Shown: positions 6,932-14,708 of the stretch, one piece after another
How the letters are laid out: the number at the start of each line of letters is the position of its first letter
Numbering within the stretch: position 1 is the stretch's first letter
From: Halobiforma nitratireducens JCM 10879
Lineage (GTDB): Archaea; Halobacteriota; Halobacteria; Halobacteriales; Natrialbaceae
NCBI RefSeq assembly: GCF_000337895.1
Contig: NZ_AOMA01000062.1
Location: 1-33,546, forward strand
DNA length: 33,546 bases
Direction: 5' to 3'
Notes under the pieces: generated by a model
What the model saw: only the letters and a program-made list of their open reading frames with translations
Told to the model about the DNA's origin: nothing
Database searches by the model: none
Translations under genes and position numbers: made by a program

Positions 6932-7648
6932 CTACGGCTGTGTCGGTAGTTCGTCCCAGGACCGAACGTCGCCGCCGTGTTCGTCGACGAACGCAGCCGC
7001 GTCGTCTTCGTCCGAGAACGGGACGAAGTCCTCACCCATCGCACCTTCGACCGCACTGTCGACGACGTACTCGACCGCCGTCGCGTCGACGAACGTCCCG
7101 GCCGCGACGTGGCTCGAGATGTACGTCGTCCCGTCACGTTCGACCAGATCGTAGTCGACCGCCGAGTAGTCGGTGACGAACGCTTCGCGGAGTTCCCAGC
7201 CGCGCTCGAGGCGCTCTTCGTGGTAGGTGACGAGTTCCGTGACGCTGTCGAACCAGGCCGGCCCGTCGCGTTCTTCGGGCTCGCCGTCGGCGTAGAACAG
7301 CTGTCCGGCGGGGCCGTAGTGGTCGTCGATCACCATCCCGCAGACGTCACAGGCCTGGCCGTCGGTGAGCGCGACTGGGTCGGCGGGAACGTCGGCGGTT
7401 TCGTCGTCCTCGAGGCAGCCGGCGAGGCCGACGCTTGCCCCGGCGACGACGGCGACGCTGGCGAGGACGCGACGACGTGGGAGCACGTCGTCTACGCGAC
7501 CGTGGTCCGGGTGGGCCGGTGAGTCGTGTCTGTGCTCGTGTTCGTGTTCCTGTTCCTGTTCCTGTTCGTACTTCTGCCCGTGCTCGTGCTTGTGCGTGCA
7601 ACCACAGCGTCGGCCGGCGTGAGCGTGAGCGTGGTCGTGATCGGTCAT
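6932..7648 (-). CDS. nosL: NosL copper chaperone lipoprotein with His/Glu-rich N-terminal extension
   Basis: NosL is an outward-facing lipoprotein that delivers Cu(I) during assembly of the CuZ site of N2O reductase. The mature domain shows DGQACDVCGMVIDDHYGP (the CxxCGM copper site), FDSVTELVTYHEE and a C-terminal YVVDSAVEGAMGEDFVPFSD. A twin-arginine/lipobox signal (PRRRVLASVAVVAGASVGLAGC) begins only at about residue 57. Ahead of it is a hydrophilic stretch packed with His, Glu and Gln (for example THKHEHGQKYEQEQEQEHEH). The ATG at 7646-7648 overlaps the nosY stop as ATGA, favouring the long form of 238 residues. A GTG at 7484-7486 would give the usual 184-residue NosL starting just before the twin arginines. 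Confidence 0.85.
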   Translation of the reverse strand: MTDHDHAHAHAGRRCGCTHKHEHGQKYEQEQEQEHEHEHRHDSPAHPDHGRVDDVLPRRRVLASVAVVAGASVGLAGCLEDDETADVPADPVALTDGQACDVCGMVIDDHYGPAGQLFYADGEPEERDGPAWFDSVTELVTYHEERLERGWELREAFVTDYSAVDYDLVERDGTTYISSHVAAGTFVDATAVEYVVDSAVEGAMGEDFVPFSDEDDAAAFVDEHGGDVRSWDELPTQP

Positions 7649-8703
7649 AGTCGCCTCCGTCGGACGGCGACGGCCGCGAGTGCGATCGGCAGGACGATCC
7701 AGGCCAGCAGCGCCCCGGCAAGCACCGAAGTCGACAGTCCTGATTCGGTAAGGACGGCCGCGAAGCCGGCGTCGCCGGCCGCCCCGAGCGAGCCAAGCAC
7801 CAGCGCCCGGAAGATGCCGGTCGGGTTCGCCAGCAACATCGCCGACACTGCGGCGTCGGTCAGATCGAGCGCGGCGATCACGCCGAGTCCGATCAGGTCG
7901 TGGACGAGGACGAACCACGCCCACGCGAGCAAAGAGATGCCCAGTGCGTGGGTCTTCTCGGGAACCAGCGTCGAGACGAGGACGCCGACCGAGAGGAAAG
8001 CAAGTCCCAGTCCGACCGTCGCCAGCAGGAAGCCGGCGTAGGCGTCGAAGCCCGCGAGGCCGAACTCCCGCAGCAGGAAGAAGCCGGCGGCCCCGAAGCC
8101 GATGATCGCGGCGCTTGCAAATACCACCGCACGGCCGACCGTCGTCCCGACGACGATCAGGGCGCGATCGACCGGTAGTGCAAACAGGGTGTGGAGCCAG
8201 CCGCTCTCCTCGCGGCCGACGACGGCGTCGTAGGAGAAGGCAAGCGCCACCAGCGGGACGAGATAGACCGCGAGCACCGCGAGGCTCGCGACCGTCCGCT
8301 CGAACCCGTCGGGGCTGACACTCGAGCCGCTGAACGTCGTCAGCCCGAGCGCGAACGCGGCGAAGATGGCGGTCATCGCGATCGCCCACCGACCACGGAT
8401 CGCGAGGCGGTACTCGGTTTCGGCGACGACCAATAGTTGCCGGTACCACTTGCCGGAACCGAGGCCGTCGACGGGTCCGGTTTCAGTTTCAGTTTCAGTT
8501 CCGGCGTCCGTCTCCCCCTCGAGGTCGAGGTCGACATCGGCCTCCTCGGTCGGCGAGACGGTACCGTAGCCGCCGTCCGGCCGGGGGACAGCATCGTCGC
8601 TCGTCGCTTCGGGGTCGACGTCGGGGTCGGCTGCGGGGCCCTGTTCGTGTCCGTGTCTGTATTCGCCGTCACCTTCGCCTTCGCGTTCGTACTCGTCGGT
8701 CAT
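7645..8703 (-). CDS. nosY: NosY-type ABC transporter permease with long acidic N-terminal extension
   Basis: The protein has 352 residues. NosY is the membrane subunit of the NosDFY complex, which is needed to mature the copper centres of N2O reductase. After about 83 hydrophilic residues it becomes a typical ABC-2 permease with six hydrophobic helices, starting RQLLVVAETEYRLAIRGRW and ending LAWIVLPIALAAVAVRRRRL. YDAVVGREESGWLHTLFALP fits the cytoplasmic coupling loop of the family. The extension is Asp/Glu/Thr-rich and includes an ET dipeptide run from a hexanucleotide repeat; no internal Met offers a shorter start. The start overlaps the nosF stop by 4 bp and the stop overlaps the nosL start by 4 bp. 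Confidence 0.85.
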   Translation of the reverse strand: MTDEYEREGEGDGEYRHGHEQGPAADPDVDPEATSDDAVPRPDGGYGTVSPTEEADVDLDLEGETDAGTETETETGPVDGLGSGKWYRQLLVVAETEYRLAIRGRWAIAMTAIFAAFALGLTTFSGSSVSPDGFERTVASLAVLAVYLVPLVALAFSYDAVVGREESGWLHTLFALPVDRALIVVGTTVGRAVVFASAAIIGFGAAGFFLLREFGLAGFDAYAGFLLATVGLGLAFLSVGVLVSTLVPEKTHALGISLLAWAWFVLVHDLIGLGVIAALDLTDAAVSAMLLANPTGIFRALVLGSLGAAGDAGFAAVLTESGLSTSVLAGALLAWIVLPIALAAVAVRRRRL

Positions 8704-9659
8704 GGGACGCTCACCTCCGTCGACTCCGCATCCGCGGGTTGCCCGTCGCCCCGTCGATCGTCCCCGTCCGCGAGCGCGTCGTGGAACGCCGCCTCGAGAC
8801 CGGGTTCCCGAACCTCGAACCGATCGACCAGGGCCGAGTCGACCGCCGAGAGCAGATCGAACGCGGCGTCGCGTTCGCAGGTCACTTCGATCGCGTCACC
8901 CACCTCCGTCACCTCGCCGCGTCCCTGCACGGCATCGAGCAATCCGGGCCGGTCGCCGGCCGGATGGAGAACGACGGTGACGCCGTCGCCGCTCGCCGTC
9001 CGCAGTTCGTCGACGGGGCCGACGGCACGGAGCTCGCCACCCTCGAGGATGGCGACCTCGTCACAGAGGCGTTCGACCTCGCTCAGGACGTGCGAGGAGA
9101 GGACGACGGTGGCGTCGGTCTCGCGGTCGATGCGTTCGACGATCTCGTGGAACGTGGTGACGCCGCGTGGGTCGAGGCCAGCCGTCGGCTCGTCCAAGAC
9201 GAGGACGGGCGGCTCGCCGAGCAGCGCTGCCGCGAGCCCCAGTCGCCGCCCCATCCCGTTCGAGTAGCCGGAGACGGCTCGGTCGGCTGCTTCCGTGAGT
9301 CCGACCGTCTCGAGAGTGTCGTCGATCCGGTCGTCTCTGGCTTCGAGGCCGCGCATTCGGGCGTGGACGTCGAGGACCTCGCGGCCGGTCATTGCGTCGG
9401 GGAAACCGGCGTGTTCGGGCAGGAACGCGACGCGTTCGCGAACCTGGTGGCCGGCGGCGTCGACGTCGATACCACCGACCTCGATCCGGCCGCTGTCGGG
9501 CCGGTCGTGACCGACCAGTAACTCGAACAGCGTCGTCTTGCCGGCTCCGTTCGTTCCGAGGACGCCGAAGGTCGACCCCGACGGGATGTCGAAGCTCGGC
9601 CCGTCGAGTGCGACGACGTCGCCGTACCGTTTGTGGACGTCAGTGATCGTGATCTGCAT
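8700..9659 (-). CDS. nosF: NosF, ABC transporter ATP-binding protein
   Basis: The protein has 319 residues. It is the ATPase partner of NosY in the copper-site maturation complex, acting on the cytoplasmic side. Walker A is GTNGAGKTT (35-43), the signature is SGYSNGMGRRLGLA (NosF types often show SNGMxQR here), Walker B is VLVLDEPTAGLD, and the H-loop is VLSSHVLSEVERL. A C-terminal domain of about 100 residues follows the nucleotide-binding fold, ending in a short acidic tail. The ATG at 9657-9659 lies within the end of nosD (20-bp overlap), indicating coupled translation. Confidence 0.9.
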   Translation of the reverse strand: MQITITDVHKRYGDVVALDGPSFDIPSGSTFGVLGTNGAGKTTLFELLVGHDRPDSGRIEVGGIDVDAAGHQVRERVAFLPEHAGFPDAMTGREVLDVHARMRGLEARDDRIDDTLETVGLTEAADRAVSGYSNGMGRRLGLAAALLGEPPVLVLDEPTAGLDPRGVTTFHEIVERIDRETDATVVLSSHVLSEVERLCDEVAILEGGELRAVGPVDELRTASGDGVTVVLHPAGDRPGLLDAVQGRGEVTEVGDAIEVTCERDAAFDLLSAVDSALVDRFEVREPGLEAAFHDALADGDDRRGDGQPADAESTEVSVP

Positions 9660-11037
9660 AGTATTCCTCCCAGTTGTCGTGTGGTGGTTCGGCGAGCGGT
9701 CGGTGGTCGACGACGCCGGGCGATTCGATCAGGGGGAAGGAACTTTCCGCCATCCGGACGGCGTCGAACGCCGGGCTCTCGGCGAAGACGGCTGCCTGTG
9801 GCTGTTCGTGGACTACCTGCTCGACGGTGCCGGCCGGCTGGTGGCGCACCTCGCTGGTCCCGTCCCCGTCCAGATCGACCGCGCGGGCGTCCGACCAGTA
9901 GTTGCCCCGGTCGGATTCGTTCCAGGCGATCTGGGCGTTCGTCGACGCGTAGGCCGACTCGTCGTTCGCGACGAAGCTGTTGCCGGCGACGAGTTCGTCG
10001 GAGCTGCCGGCCGTGAAGTGGACCCCCGCCTGGTTCTCGAGGATCAGGTTGTCGACGATCTCGTTGCCGTGGGCGTTGTAGACGTAGAAGCCGTTTCCGT
10101 TGGCGACGACGGCGTTGTCCCTGATCTCGGTGTGGTCGACCTCCTTGACGAGGATGCCCTGGCCGCTCGGGCCGGCGTTGTTGACAGCGGTGTTGTTCGT
10201 GATCGTCAGGTTCTCCGAGACCATCAACGCGAAGCCGACATCGTTGTCGAAGGCGACGTTGTTCTCGAGGCGGTTGTCGTCGGAGTACATGTAGTGGACG
10301 CCATACCGGAGGTCCCAGGCGACGTTGCCCTCGGCGACGACGCCTTCGGACCACGAGAAGTAGATTCCGTCCCGAGCCGTCGTGATGTGGTTGTCGCGAA
10401 GCTCCGCGCCGTCGGCCCGGTCGAGATGGACCCCGTTCCCGCGGTTGGTCTCGGCGACCGACTCGCGGCCGGCGATCGTCGTCTCCTCGACCGTGACGTC
10501 GTCGGATTCACCGATCCAGATCCCGTAGGTCGTCTCGGTAATTCGCAGGTCGGTCAGCGTCGACTCGTTGCCGTTGACCAACACGCCCGCGTCCTCGTCG
10601 CTGCGCTCGTGGCCCGACTCGCGGATCCAGACCCCCTCGAGGGTGACGTCGTCGGCGTCGACGTGGACAACGGTGCCCTCGCCGCCGCCGTCGAGCAGCG
10701 CCCGCTCGTCGGCTACGTCGGTCGTCGTGATTGTCAGGCCGGGGGTCTCGATCGTCACGTGCTCCTCGAACAGCCCCTCGAGGGCGACGGTGTCTCCGGG
10801 CTCGGCTGCGTCGACGGCGTCCTGGACGGAGTCGTACTCGCGGTCCTCGCCGTCGATCGTCGCGACGCCCGGTTCGGTCGGCGGCTCGGCGTCGTGAACG
10901 TCCGGTACGTCCGGCGTCCAGCCGTCGACCGTTCGCTCGAGGTCGGACCCGGAGCCGTCGGCAGCGACGACGGCGGCCGCGCCGGTCGCGACGAGCACGG
11001 CGACCGCGAGCGCGACGAACCACAGTTCGCGGCTCAT
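9640..11037 (-). CDS. nosD: NosD, copper-centre maturation beta-helix protein
   Basis: The protein has 465 residues. NosD is the extracytoplasmic right-handed beta-helix partner of NosFY. The N-terminus carries one hydrophobic signal or anchor (ELWFVALAVAVLVATGAAAVV). The body shows repeating parallel beta-helix turns with Asn ladders, for example LTITNNTAVNNAGPSGQG, IRDNAVVANGNGFYVYNAHG and IVDNLILENQAGVHF, plus the family-typical DLRYGVHYMYSDDNRLENN. The C-terminus ends YYADHDH. The start overlaps the stop of the upstream membrane protein gene by 4 bp and the stop overlaps nosF by 20 bp. Confidence 0.9.
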   Translation of the reverse strand: MSRELWFVALAVAVLVATGAAAVVAADGSGSDLERTVDGWTPDVPDVHDAEPPTEPGVATIDGEDREYDSVQDAVDAAEPGDTVALEGLFEEHVTIETPGLTITTTDVADERALLDGGGEGTVVHVDADDVTLEGVWIRESGHERSDEDAGVLVNGNESTLTDLRITETTYGIWIGESDDVTVEETTIAGRESVAETNRGNGVHLDRADGAELRDNHITTARDGIYFSWSEGVVAEGNVAWDLRYGVHYMYSDDNRLENNVAFDNDVGFALMVSENLTITNNTAVNNAGPSGQGILVKEVDHTEIRDNAVVANGNGFYVYNAHGNEIVDNLILENQAGVHFTAGSSDELVAGNSFVANDESAYASTNAQIAWNESDRGNYWSDARAVDLDGDGTSEVRHQPAGTVEQVVHEQPQAAVFAESPAFDAVRMAESSFPLIESPGVVDHRPLAEPPHDNWEEYYADHDH

Positions 11038-11894
11038 GGACGGTCACCTCGACGGTGGGTGGTGTCCGTCTCGGCCGTCACTGCGGTCGCGTCGGCGGTG
11101 TCCTCGAGTTCGCCCGCAGTCGCAGGCTCGCCCGACTCCGTGACCGCGTCCGGTGTGTCGCGATCCGATCGGTCGTCGTCGGCTTCGTCCCCTCCCCGTC
11201 CCGATCGGACCCGCTCCCGGAGCCGTCCGAGGACCCCTCGGAGGAGATCGGGCGCGTCGCCGACGGTCGCTGTCGAGTCCCGCAGGAAGAAGGACACGAC
11301 GAGGAGCGCGAACGCGATCATCGTGAGGTAGCCCCCGGGGCCGAACCAGGCGAGACCGCTGATGTTGGCGATCTCGTACGTGCCCAAAAGCGGCGGGGTA
11401 AAGGGATCGACGCCGCGCATCGGTGCGTCGGGGTCGAGCGTGTGGCCCGCCTGGTAGAGCCGGTACTGAATCGCCGCGAACATCACGACGAATACCGTCG
11501 CCGTGCCGGCGAGCTGGCAGCTCAGTCCGAACTTGAGCTTGCGGACCGTCGGCGCGAGCGCGACGAAGACGCCCGTCGCAGCGACGGCGACGAATGCCAG
11601 CGGGCCGGCCGACCACTCGGGCACCTCGATTGCCCCGGATTGGACCTCGTAGTTCGGCTCGAGGAATACTGGGTCCGGGTAGTAGAATCCGACGTACTGG
11701 TTGAGCGCCTGCGTCTCCCCGACGTCGCCCTCGAGGCGCGGGTAGGCGTACAGCTCGACGAACAGCCCGTCGGGGTACTGGGGAGCCTCGAGAGTGATCC
11801 GCCACATCGGCAACGCCAGGGCGACGAGCAACAGCGCTGCCGCTGCAAGCGGGAGCGCGCGTCTGAGTTCCGCGAATTTTGTGAGTCGGGACAT
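11034..11894 (-). CDS. NosB-like four-helix membrane protein of the nos cluster
   Basis: The protein has 286 residues with an N-terminal helix (LPLAAAALLLVALALPMW). An exported loop follows with ITLEAPQYPDGLFVELYAYP and a YYPDP segment, then three more hydrophobic segments and a long polar acidic tail (about 65 residues). The motif pattern (W-x-I-T-L-x-APQYPxGL) is one I associate with the membrane protein next to nosZ in clade II bacterial nos clusters, often called NosB, whose role is unknown. Its position between nosZ (30 bp away) and nosD (4-bp overlap) agrees. Name by analogy only. It may anchor NosZ or take part in its electron or copper supply. Confidence 0.65.
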   Translation of the reverse strand: MSRLTKFAELRRALPLAAAALLLVALALPMWRITLEAPQYPDGLFVELYAYPRLEGDVGETQALNQYVGFYYPDPVFLEPNYEVQSGAIEVPEWSAGPLAFVAVAATGVFVALAPTVRKLKFGLSCQLAGTATVFVVMFAAIQYRLYQAGHTLDPDAPMRGVDPFTPPLLGTYEIANISGLAWFGPGGYLTMIAFALLVVSFFLRDSTATVGDAPDLLRGVLGRLRERVRSGRGGDEADDDRSDRDTPDAVTESGEPATAGELEDTADATAVTAETDTTHRRGDRP

Positions 11895-11924
11895 GGATGA
11901 CAGGGGAGGGGAATCCGGGGGTGA

Positions 11925-13823
11925 TCAGTCGGCCGGTTCGACCAGCAGTCGCGAGCGCATCTCGAGGTGGAGTGCGCTACAGAAGTACGCACAGTATATC
12001 CAGTAGACGCCGGGCTCGTCGGCCGTAAACGTCACTTCTCGGGTCTCCTGTGGCGCAGTCTTGACGTTGACGTCGTGTTGTGGGATGGCAAGCGAGTGGA
12101 GGATGTCTTCTTCTTCCTCGATGTTCGTCGTCCGGATCGTCACCTCGTCGCCCTCCTGGACGGTGATGTCCTCGAACCCGAAGTGGTTCCGGGTGTTGTA
12201 CATCTCGATGTGGACCTCGTCGCCGTCGCGCTCGATGAAGTTGTCCTCGTCGTCGGCCGAGATGTAATCGAGCTCGAGGTCGTCGGGGTCGTAGACGCTG
12301 GCTGGATCGAGCCGGTCGGCCCGGACGATCGAGGCGTCGTGGGGCTCGGGGTAAGCGGGCGTGTCTTTGACCAGTTCCATCCCGGCGTCGTCGTCGCCGA
12401 TGTAGAACAGCTGGTCGTTCTCGGGGAAGACCGGCCCGACCGGGAGGAACCGATCCTTCGAGAGTTTGTTGAGGACGATCAGCCAGTCGCCCTGCGGGCT
12501 GCCCGTGTAGGATTCGGCGGCGATCAGGTGGCCCGGACTGTAGTGAACGTCGTGTTTCTCGATGACCGGGTCTTCGGAGCCCATTTCGGCGTCGACGGCG
12601 TCCTCGATGTCCCACTTGACGACCTGGGAGTCGACGAACAGGGTGGTGTAGGCGTGGCCACGATCGTCGTAGGCCGTATGCAGCGGGCCGTTGCCGACGT
12701 TAACCCGGCCGACGATGGCGTCGTTGGGGTCGTCGACTTCGTTGAGTTGATCGATTTCGATGATCGTACAGGTCGGGTCCAGCTTCCCGGAGGCGATCGC
12801 GTACTCGCCGTCGGGCGTGACGCTGACGCCGTGGGGGTTCGTCGGCACGTCGATGTACCGTACCAGCGGTTCGTCGCCGTCGTTGAGCGGGCTGTCTTCG
12901 GTGCCGTCGACGACGGGGACGCCGTTTATCTCGTCGTACTCACCGGCTTCGACGGCGTCCTCGATCCGTGGAATGTTGAACGCGACGACGTAGTCGGTGT
13001 CGGCCGACGTCATCTCCTCTTCGGTGACGCCCTCCTCGCTGTTGTAGCTCGTCGTGAAGAACCACTCGCCTTCCTTGCCGGAGTCGCCGTTGTCCAGATT
13101 ACAGTCGACGCGGACGTCCCACTCGTGGTCGAACGGGTCCGGCGACATCGCCGAGAGCGTCGACCCGTACTCGCTGGGGTCGTCGAGGTCCCGACCGTCG
13201 TTCGGGATCGGGACGCGCAGTTCGCCGACGCCGAAGACGTACCGCGTGTCCGGCATCAACGCGCAAGCGCCGTGGGTCCCCTGCTGGTTCGGCAGGTCGA
13301 TGATCGCGTCCGTCTCGAAGTACTCGAGGTCGATACGAGCCATCCGGCCGTTGGCCTTGTCGTTGACGAACAGCCACTCGCCGTCGTACTCGTTGTCGGT
13401 CTGGCTCGGCCGCGGGTGATGGGTGTCGCCCCACGTGTAGCCACCCGCTTCCTCGAGCATCTCCTGGGTCTGGTCGTCGAACCCGTATCCACGGGCACTC
13501 TCCATGTTGAACACCGGGATACGCATGATCTGGCGCATCGATGGAACGCCGTAGACCCGGATGTCCCCAGTGTGGCCGCCCGAGAGGAACGCGTAGTAGT
13601 CGTCGTGCTCCCCGGGGGGAACGGTCGCGTCCACCTCGCCGGCAGTAGGGTGATCGTTGCTGTCGTCGAGCAAGCTCGTACACCCCGCCAGCGATCCCAT
13701 CGCCCCAGCTGCTGCACCGGCTTTCATGAAGTCTCGCCGTGGAATCCTGGCGAACAGCGGGTCCTTGTCGGCGACGTCCGCTTCGATCGTCTCCTGATCG
13801 TTCGAAGGGTTAGTTTCTGTCAT
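11925..13823 (-). CDS. nosZ: nitrous-oxide reductase, Tat-exported putative lipoprotein
   Basis: The protein has 632 residues. It reduces N2O to N2 outside the cytoplasm using the mixed-valent CuA and the tetranuclear CuZ site. A twin-arginine signal (RIPRRDFMKAGAAAGAMGSLAGC, RR at 29-30) ends in a lipobox with Cys48. Histidines of the CuZ propeller are visible in GGHTGD (His84), DTHHPRPS (135/136), NPHGVS, GPLHTAYDDRGHAYTT, HYSPGHL and PEPHDA. The CuA site is at the C-terminus: His576 (ILHSLAI), Cys611, Cys615, His619 and Met622 in YCAYFCSALHLEM, where bacterial clade I enzymes usually read CxWFCHALHMEM. It is first in a six-gene operon. No Shine-Dalgarno sequence is obvious before the ATG. 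Confidence 0.95.
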   Translation of the reverse strand: MTETNPSNDQETIEADVADKDPLFARIPRRDFMKAGAAAGAMGSLAGCTSLLDDSNDHPTAGEVDATVPPGEHDDYYAFLSGGHTGDIRVYGVPSMRQIMRIPVFNMESARGYGFDDQTQEMLEEAGGYTWGDTHHPRPSQTDNEYDGEWLFVNDKANGRMARIDLEYFETDAIIDLPNQQGTHGACALMPDTRYVFGVGELRVPIPNDGRDLDDPSEYGSTLSAMSPDPFDHEWDVRVDCNLDNGDSGKEGEWFFTTSYNSEEGVTEEEMTSADTDYVVAFNIPRIEDAVEAGEYDEINGVPVVDGTEDSPLNDGDEPLVRYIDVPTNPHGVSVTPDGEYAIASGKLDPTCTIIEIDQLNEVDDPNDAIVGRVNVGNGPLHTAYDDRGHAYTTLFVDSQVVKWDIEDAVDAEMGSEDPVIEKHDVHYSPGHLIAAESYTGSPQGDWLIVLNKLSKDRFLPVGPVFPENDQLFYIGDDDAGMELVKDTPAYPEPHDASIVRADRLDPASVYDPDDLELDYISADDEDNFIERDGDEVHIEMYNTRNHFGFEDITVQEGDEVTIRTTNIEEEEDILHSLAIPQHDVNVKTAPQETREVTFTADEPGVYWIYCAYFCSALHLEMRSRLLVEPAD

Positions 13824-13940
13824 TGTTTTATGTTTATATATTATTTATTACTACTGTGCGGTTCTGGCGATCGTTACAGGTACGACTCCATGGGCCGCGG
13901 TATTAGGGGCGTCTCGAATTCCTACTTTTCAGTAAGCAGA

Positions 13941-13970
13941 CCGAATCGGTTCGGCGGCCACTTTATATGG
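13941..13970 (-). promoter_or_regulatory. probable nosZ promoter with operator-like repeats
   Basis: On the minus strand CCATATAAAG (13961-13970) is a good TATA box predicting a start near 13938 and a 5' leader of about 115 nt. Between it and the predicted start lies CCGAA-TCGG-TTCGG (13941-13954), an inverted repeat. Its core CGAATCGGTTC (13942-13952) recurs exactly at 14035-14045, 93 bp upstream. A second AT-rich block at 13833-13850 is too close to the ATG to be a leaderless TATA box. Confidence 0.5.
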
Positions 13971-14061
13971 GTAACGGGTTCGGTCGGGCCGCCGCGTTCG
14001 GACACGAGTCGCCGATACGGAAAACGAGCCGAATCGAATCGGTTCCGGAAAGACGGCGACG

Positions 14062-14544
14062 CTACTGACGGAAGATTCGGTAGGCTCCCTGTCCGGTCGC
14101 GACTTCGCGGGTTTCCCCGTCCGGGGTCGTGCTCTCCACGGTGACCCCGCTGACGCCGACGCTCGTCCCTGAACGGATCACCTCGGCGGTCGCGACGAGG
14201 TCGCCAGTTGCCGGCCGCAGATAGTTGACGTTGAGATTGATCGTCGCGATTCTGGCCGCAACCGGGTCCTCGAGTTCGGTTCGGAGGGCGAGACCACCGA
14301 CGGTATCGATCAACGTCGCGGCGATCCCACCGTGGATGTCCGGCCGTCGGTCGTCCCCATCGTTCGGCCGAGCGTTGGTCAACTTCTCGTCGTAGGGGAC
14401 CGCGAGGGTCATCGTCCCCGGACCGACGTGTTCGACCGTCGTCCCGATCCAGGAGAGGAACTCCTGGTGTTCGTCGATGTAGTACTGGAGGAACTCCTCG
14501 AGGCTGTCGAACGCCTCCAGCCCCGGGTAACCGTCGTCGGTCAT
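14062..14544 (-). CDS. PaaI/hotdog-fold thioesterase family protein
   Basis: The protein has 160 residues from ATG 14542-14544; an ATG 24 bp further upstream is possible but gives a non-family start. The hotdog thioesterase signature is visible: RPDIHGGIAATLIDTVGGLAL, with the HGG loop and catalytic-site Asp, then ARIATINLNVNYLRPATGDL and a strand with VATAEVIRSGTSVGVSGVTV. Such enzymes hydrolyse acyl-CoA thioesters. It is same-strand with nosZ but 238 bp upstream of it, with its own context, so a link to denitrification is not implied. Substrate unknown. Confidence 0.8.
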   Translation of the reverse strand: MTDDGYPGLEAFDSLEEFLQYYIDEHQEFLSWIGTTVEHVGPGTMTLAVPYDEKLTNARPNDGDDRRPDIHGGIAATLIDTVGGLALRTELEDPVAARIATINLNVNYLRPATGDLVATAEVIRSGTSVGVSGVTVESTTPDGETREVATGQGAYRIFRQ

Positions 14545-14650
14545 GCCCACCCGTCCACCGCCGACCATCTTTATCGCTGTGCTTCCGGGGCGTTGCGTTG
14601 GAAACTGTTTCTGGGGAGCGGCGGTAGACCAGCTCGAATCCGCGGGCTCA

Positions 14651-14668
14651 CTGAAACGGACGTTTCAG
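14651..14668. promoter_or_regulatory. operator-like inverted repeat upstream of the serpin gene
   Basis: CTGAAACG-GA-CGTTTCAG is an inverted repeat with perfect 8-bp arms and a 2-bp spacer. It ends 14 bp before a TATA-like CTTATCA at 14682-14688, which precedes the serpin ATG (14709). Its core GAAACG-N2-CGTTTC is the same pattern as the palindrome at 930-943. Confidence 0.55.
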
Positions 14669-14708
14669 TCTGGGGAACGCCCTTATCAACCCGCCATGTG
14701 TTTCGCGT

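Noticed and set aside
9538-11331. 597-codon plus-strand ORF over nosD and its neighbours
   Set aside because: Antisense shadow of nosF/nosD and the membrane gene; the minus strand carries clear protein motifs.
13833-13850. AT-rich block just before nosZ as its TATA box
   Set aside because: It would place the transcription start inside the coding region; the box at 13961-13970 fits better.
11967-14144. 725-codon plus-strand ORF over nosZ
   Set aside because: Antisense shadow caused by high GC; no domain, and nosZ on the other strand is unambiguous.
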